Source of the DNA: Bacteroidota bacterium
Lineage (GTDB): Bacteria; Bacteroidota; Bacteroidia; Chitinophagales; Chitinophagaceae
DNA: 64,000 nucleotides
Direction of reading: 5' to 3'
Assembly: GCA_023386555.1 (NCBI GenBank)
Contig: JAEWJK010000015.1
Location: forward strand, 62,001 to 126,000
A model generated the notes under the pieces. The model searched no databases. It saw only the letters and a list, made by a program, of their open reading frames with translations, and had not been told where the DNA came from. The stretch's first letter is position 1. Each line of letters opens with the position of its first letter. A program made the position numbers and the translations under genes. This document shows positions 63,228 through 64,000 of this stretch, one piece after another.

Positions 63228-63932
63228 ATGACACATCTCAAAAGCACAGTCCTTTTATCACTCTTATTGGTGACTGCTTGCAGCGACAAAGGCACTCGAC
63301 AAGCTCAAACATCAAGTCATGACAGTTCTGCTATACACGTTGCAACCACAGACACGACTAAACCAGTTGTGACACCAGAACTCAAAAACTGTTTTAATTA
63401 CAACGAAGCAACTTCTTGGGACGATGTCGCTGAAAAGTATGATTACGACTTTCAGGCTTATGCACACGAAAACAAAAAGTATCTTAAAGGCAAAATACGT
63501 TTGACTGACAAGCAGGCAAAGCTCATATTATACGGCGACGACGAAACTGTGGACATTACAAATATTTGGAGCGAAGAAGTTGTAGCGACAGAAGATATTG
63601 ACAAGTATCTAAACGACAACGAATTCTATATTACCGACACTATAGCAAGCAAACCTAAATGGACAGCTTTGCTAATTGAAAAGATTGAAGCAAATGGCTC
63701 GCAAAGGTTTCTGGTGACAGTTGACCAAGACAAAAGAGCTATTTCAAAAGTTCGCATAGCATTTTATTTTCGTTCTGGGACATATACAGCTACTGATGGC
63801 TCACGACCTCCTTGGTTTGCAACAAAAACTGCGTGTATTTATGACAATCTAACTATAAAGACAGACAACAATCAAGGTGACACTAGAACTTATTCCATTA
63901 ACGAAAAAGGACAAATTGCAGAAGTAAAATAA
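63228..63932 (+). CDS. Cassette 8: hypothetical lipoprotein
   Basis: 234 aa from ATG 63228, 16 bp after the junction. The start MTHLKSTVLLSLLLVTACSD has a lipobox (VTAC). An acidic linker is followed by a folded part (NYNEATSWDDVAEKYDYDFQ, WTALLIEKIEANGSQRFLVTVD). Its stop is 3 bp before attC-like site 8. No family recognised. Confidence 0.72.
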   Translation: MTHLKSTVLLSLLLVTACSDKGTRQAQTSSHDSSAIHVATTDTTKPVVTPELKNCFNYNEATSWDDVAEKYDYDFQAYAHENKKYLKGKIRLTDKQAKLILYGDDETVDITNIWSEEVVATEDIDKYLNDNEFYITDTIASKPKWTALLIEKIEANGSQRFLVTVDQDKRAISKVRIAFYFRSGTYTATDGSRPPWFATKTACIYDNLTIKTDNNQGDTRTYSINEKGQIAEVK

Positions 63933-63934
63933 AC

Positions 63935-64000
63935 GCCTGCTAACATCGGTGGCAGTTGCACAACTTCCCTTTCTAAAAATCAAAAAGCTTTCAACTAATT
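63935..64000 (+). repeat. attC-like site 8 (cut by window end)
   Basis: The left end GCCTGCTAAC (63935-63944) is the exact complement of the cassette 8 start, followed by the 3-nt spacer ATC and the inner arm GGTGGCAGTTGCAC. The right half is outside the window, so the array continues. Confidence 0.8.

Larger units (their letters stand above)
57929..64000 (+). mobile_element. Integron-like gene cassette array (eight cassettes, runs past window end)
   Basis: Cassettes span 57930-58166, 58167-58914, 58915-59699, 59700-60672, 60673-61618, 61619-62434, 62435-63212 and 63213 to beyond the window. For each, the 9-10 nt after the 5' crossover G|TT is the exact reverse complement of the first 9-10 nt of that cassette's own attC-like site, while neighbours differ: GTTCAACAAA, GTTGTGCGC, GTTATGTGC, GTTACCTGCC, GTTAGCAGCA, GTTGGCTGTA, GTTAGGCGC, GTTAGCAGGC. 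This linkage is what excision and insertion of circular cassettes predict. Start codons lie 16-59 bp after the junction. Bases beyond GTT mostly do not follow the classical GTTRRRY. Confidence 0.88.

Noticed and set aside
57929..64000. CRISPR array
   Set aside because: The repeats are 137-206 bp imperfect inverted repeats separated by genes of different length, not short identical direct repeats.

Overview
The window is AT-rich DNA from a member of the Bacteroidota, most likely family Chitinophagaceae (inference). Lineage markers are a type IX secretion C-terminal sorting domain, the gliding protein GldC, MqnC of the futalosine menaquinone route, many outer-membrane barrel proteins, the cluster nadK / barrel protein / uppS / bamA / skp / skp / murI, and promoter boxes of the TAnnTTTG type. 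No rRNA, tRNA or CRISPR array was seen.

Layout, 1-55,970: an ordinary chromosomal backbone. 1-2,063 holds psuK (cut by the window start), psuG and a small hypothetical gene. 2,227-7,069 holds two secreted amidohydrolase-like genes separated by a four-helix-bundle gene. 7,163-13,221 holds a lipoprotein, a HAD nucleotidase, an SDR, pheS, an aminotransferase and murI. 13,274-24,637 is a long minus-strand envelope block (Skp-like chaperones, bamA, uppS, nadK, barrel proteins, CBS, hydrolase, CvpA, YqeY, GldC). 24,767-30,146 holds uvrB, an esterase and an AsmA-like protein; 30,143-36,245 an ECF sigma/anti-sigma pair, small lipoproteins, an AI-2E-type transporter, a KAS III enzyme, an asparaginase-like protein and mqnC. 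36,439-43,248 holds a retropepsin-PDZ protein, a secreted endonuclease and an M16 protease pair. 43,374-55,965 holds a large TonB-type barrel protein, an acid phosphatase, an amidase, recA and assorted small enzymes and lipoproteins. A 55-nt intergenic repeat recurs seven times across the backbone, often just before start codons.

Layout, 55,970-64,000: the accessory region and the main discovery. A 715-bp gene-free leader built partly of 11-nt degenerate tandem repeats precedes a tyrosine recombinase (56,680-57,831). Downstream lies an integron-like gene cassette array running off the window end: eight cassettes, each ending in a long imperfect inverted repeat (attC-like). At every junction the sequence after the crossover G|TT is the exact reverse complement of the sequence at the start of that same cassette's own attC-like site, over 9-10 nt, while differing between cassettes. 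That is the signature of cassettes that move as circles by recombination within folded sites. The recombinase is XerC/D-like in catalytic spacing, lacks the insertion that defines integron IntI enzymes, is transcribed toward the array, and carries an N-terminal domain resembling the HARP DNA-junction-binding motif. I infer a non-canonical, Bacteroidota-type integron. Its cargo is lipoproteins, membrane proteins and unknown soluble proteins, nearly all read in the same direction as the recombinase.
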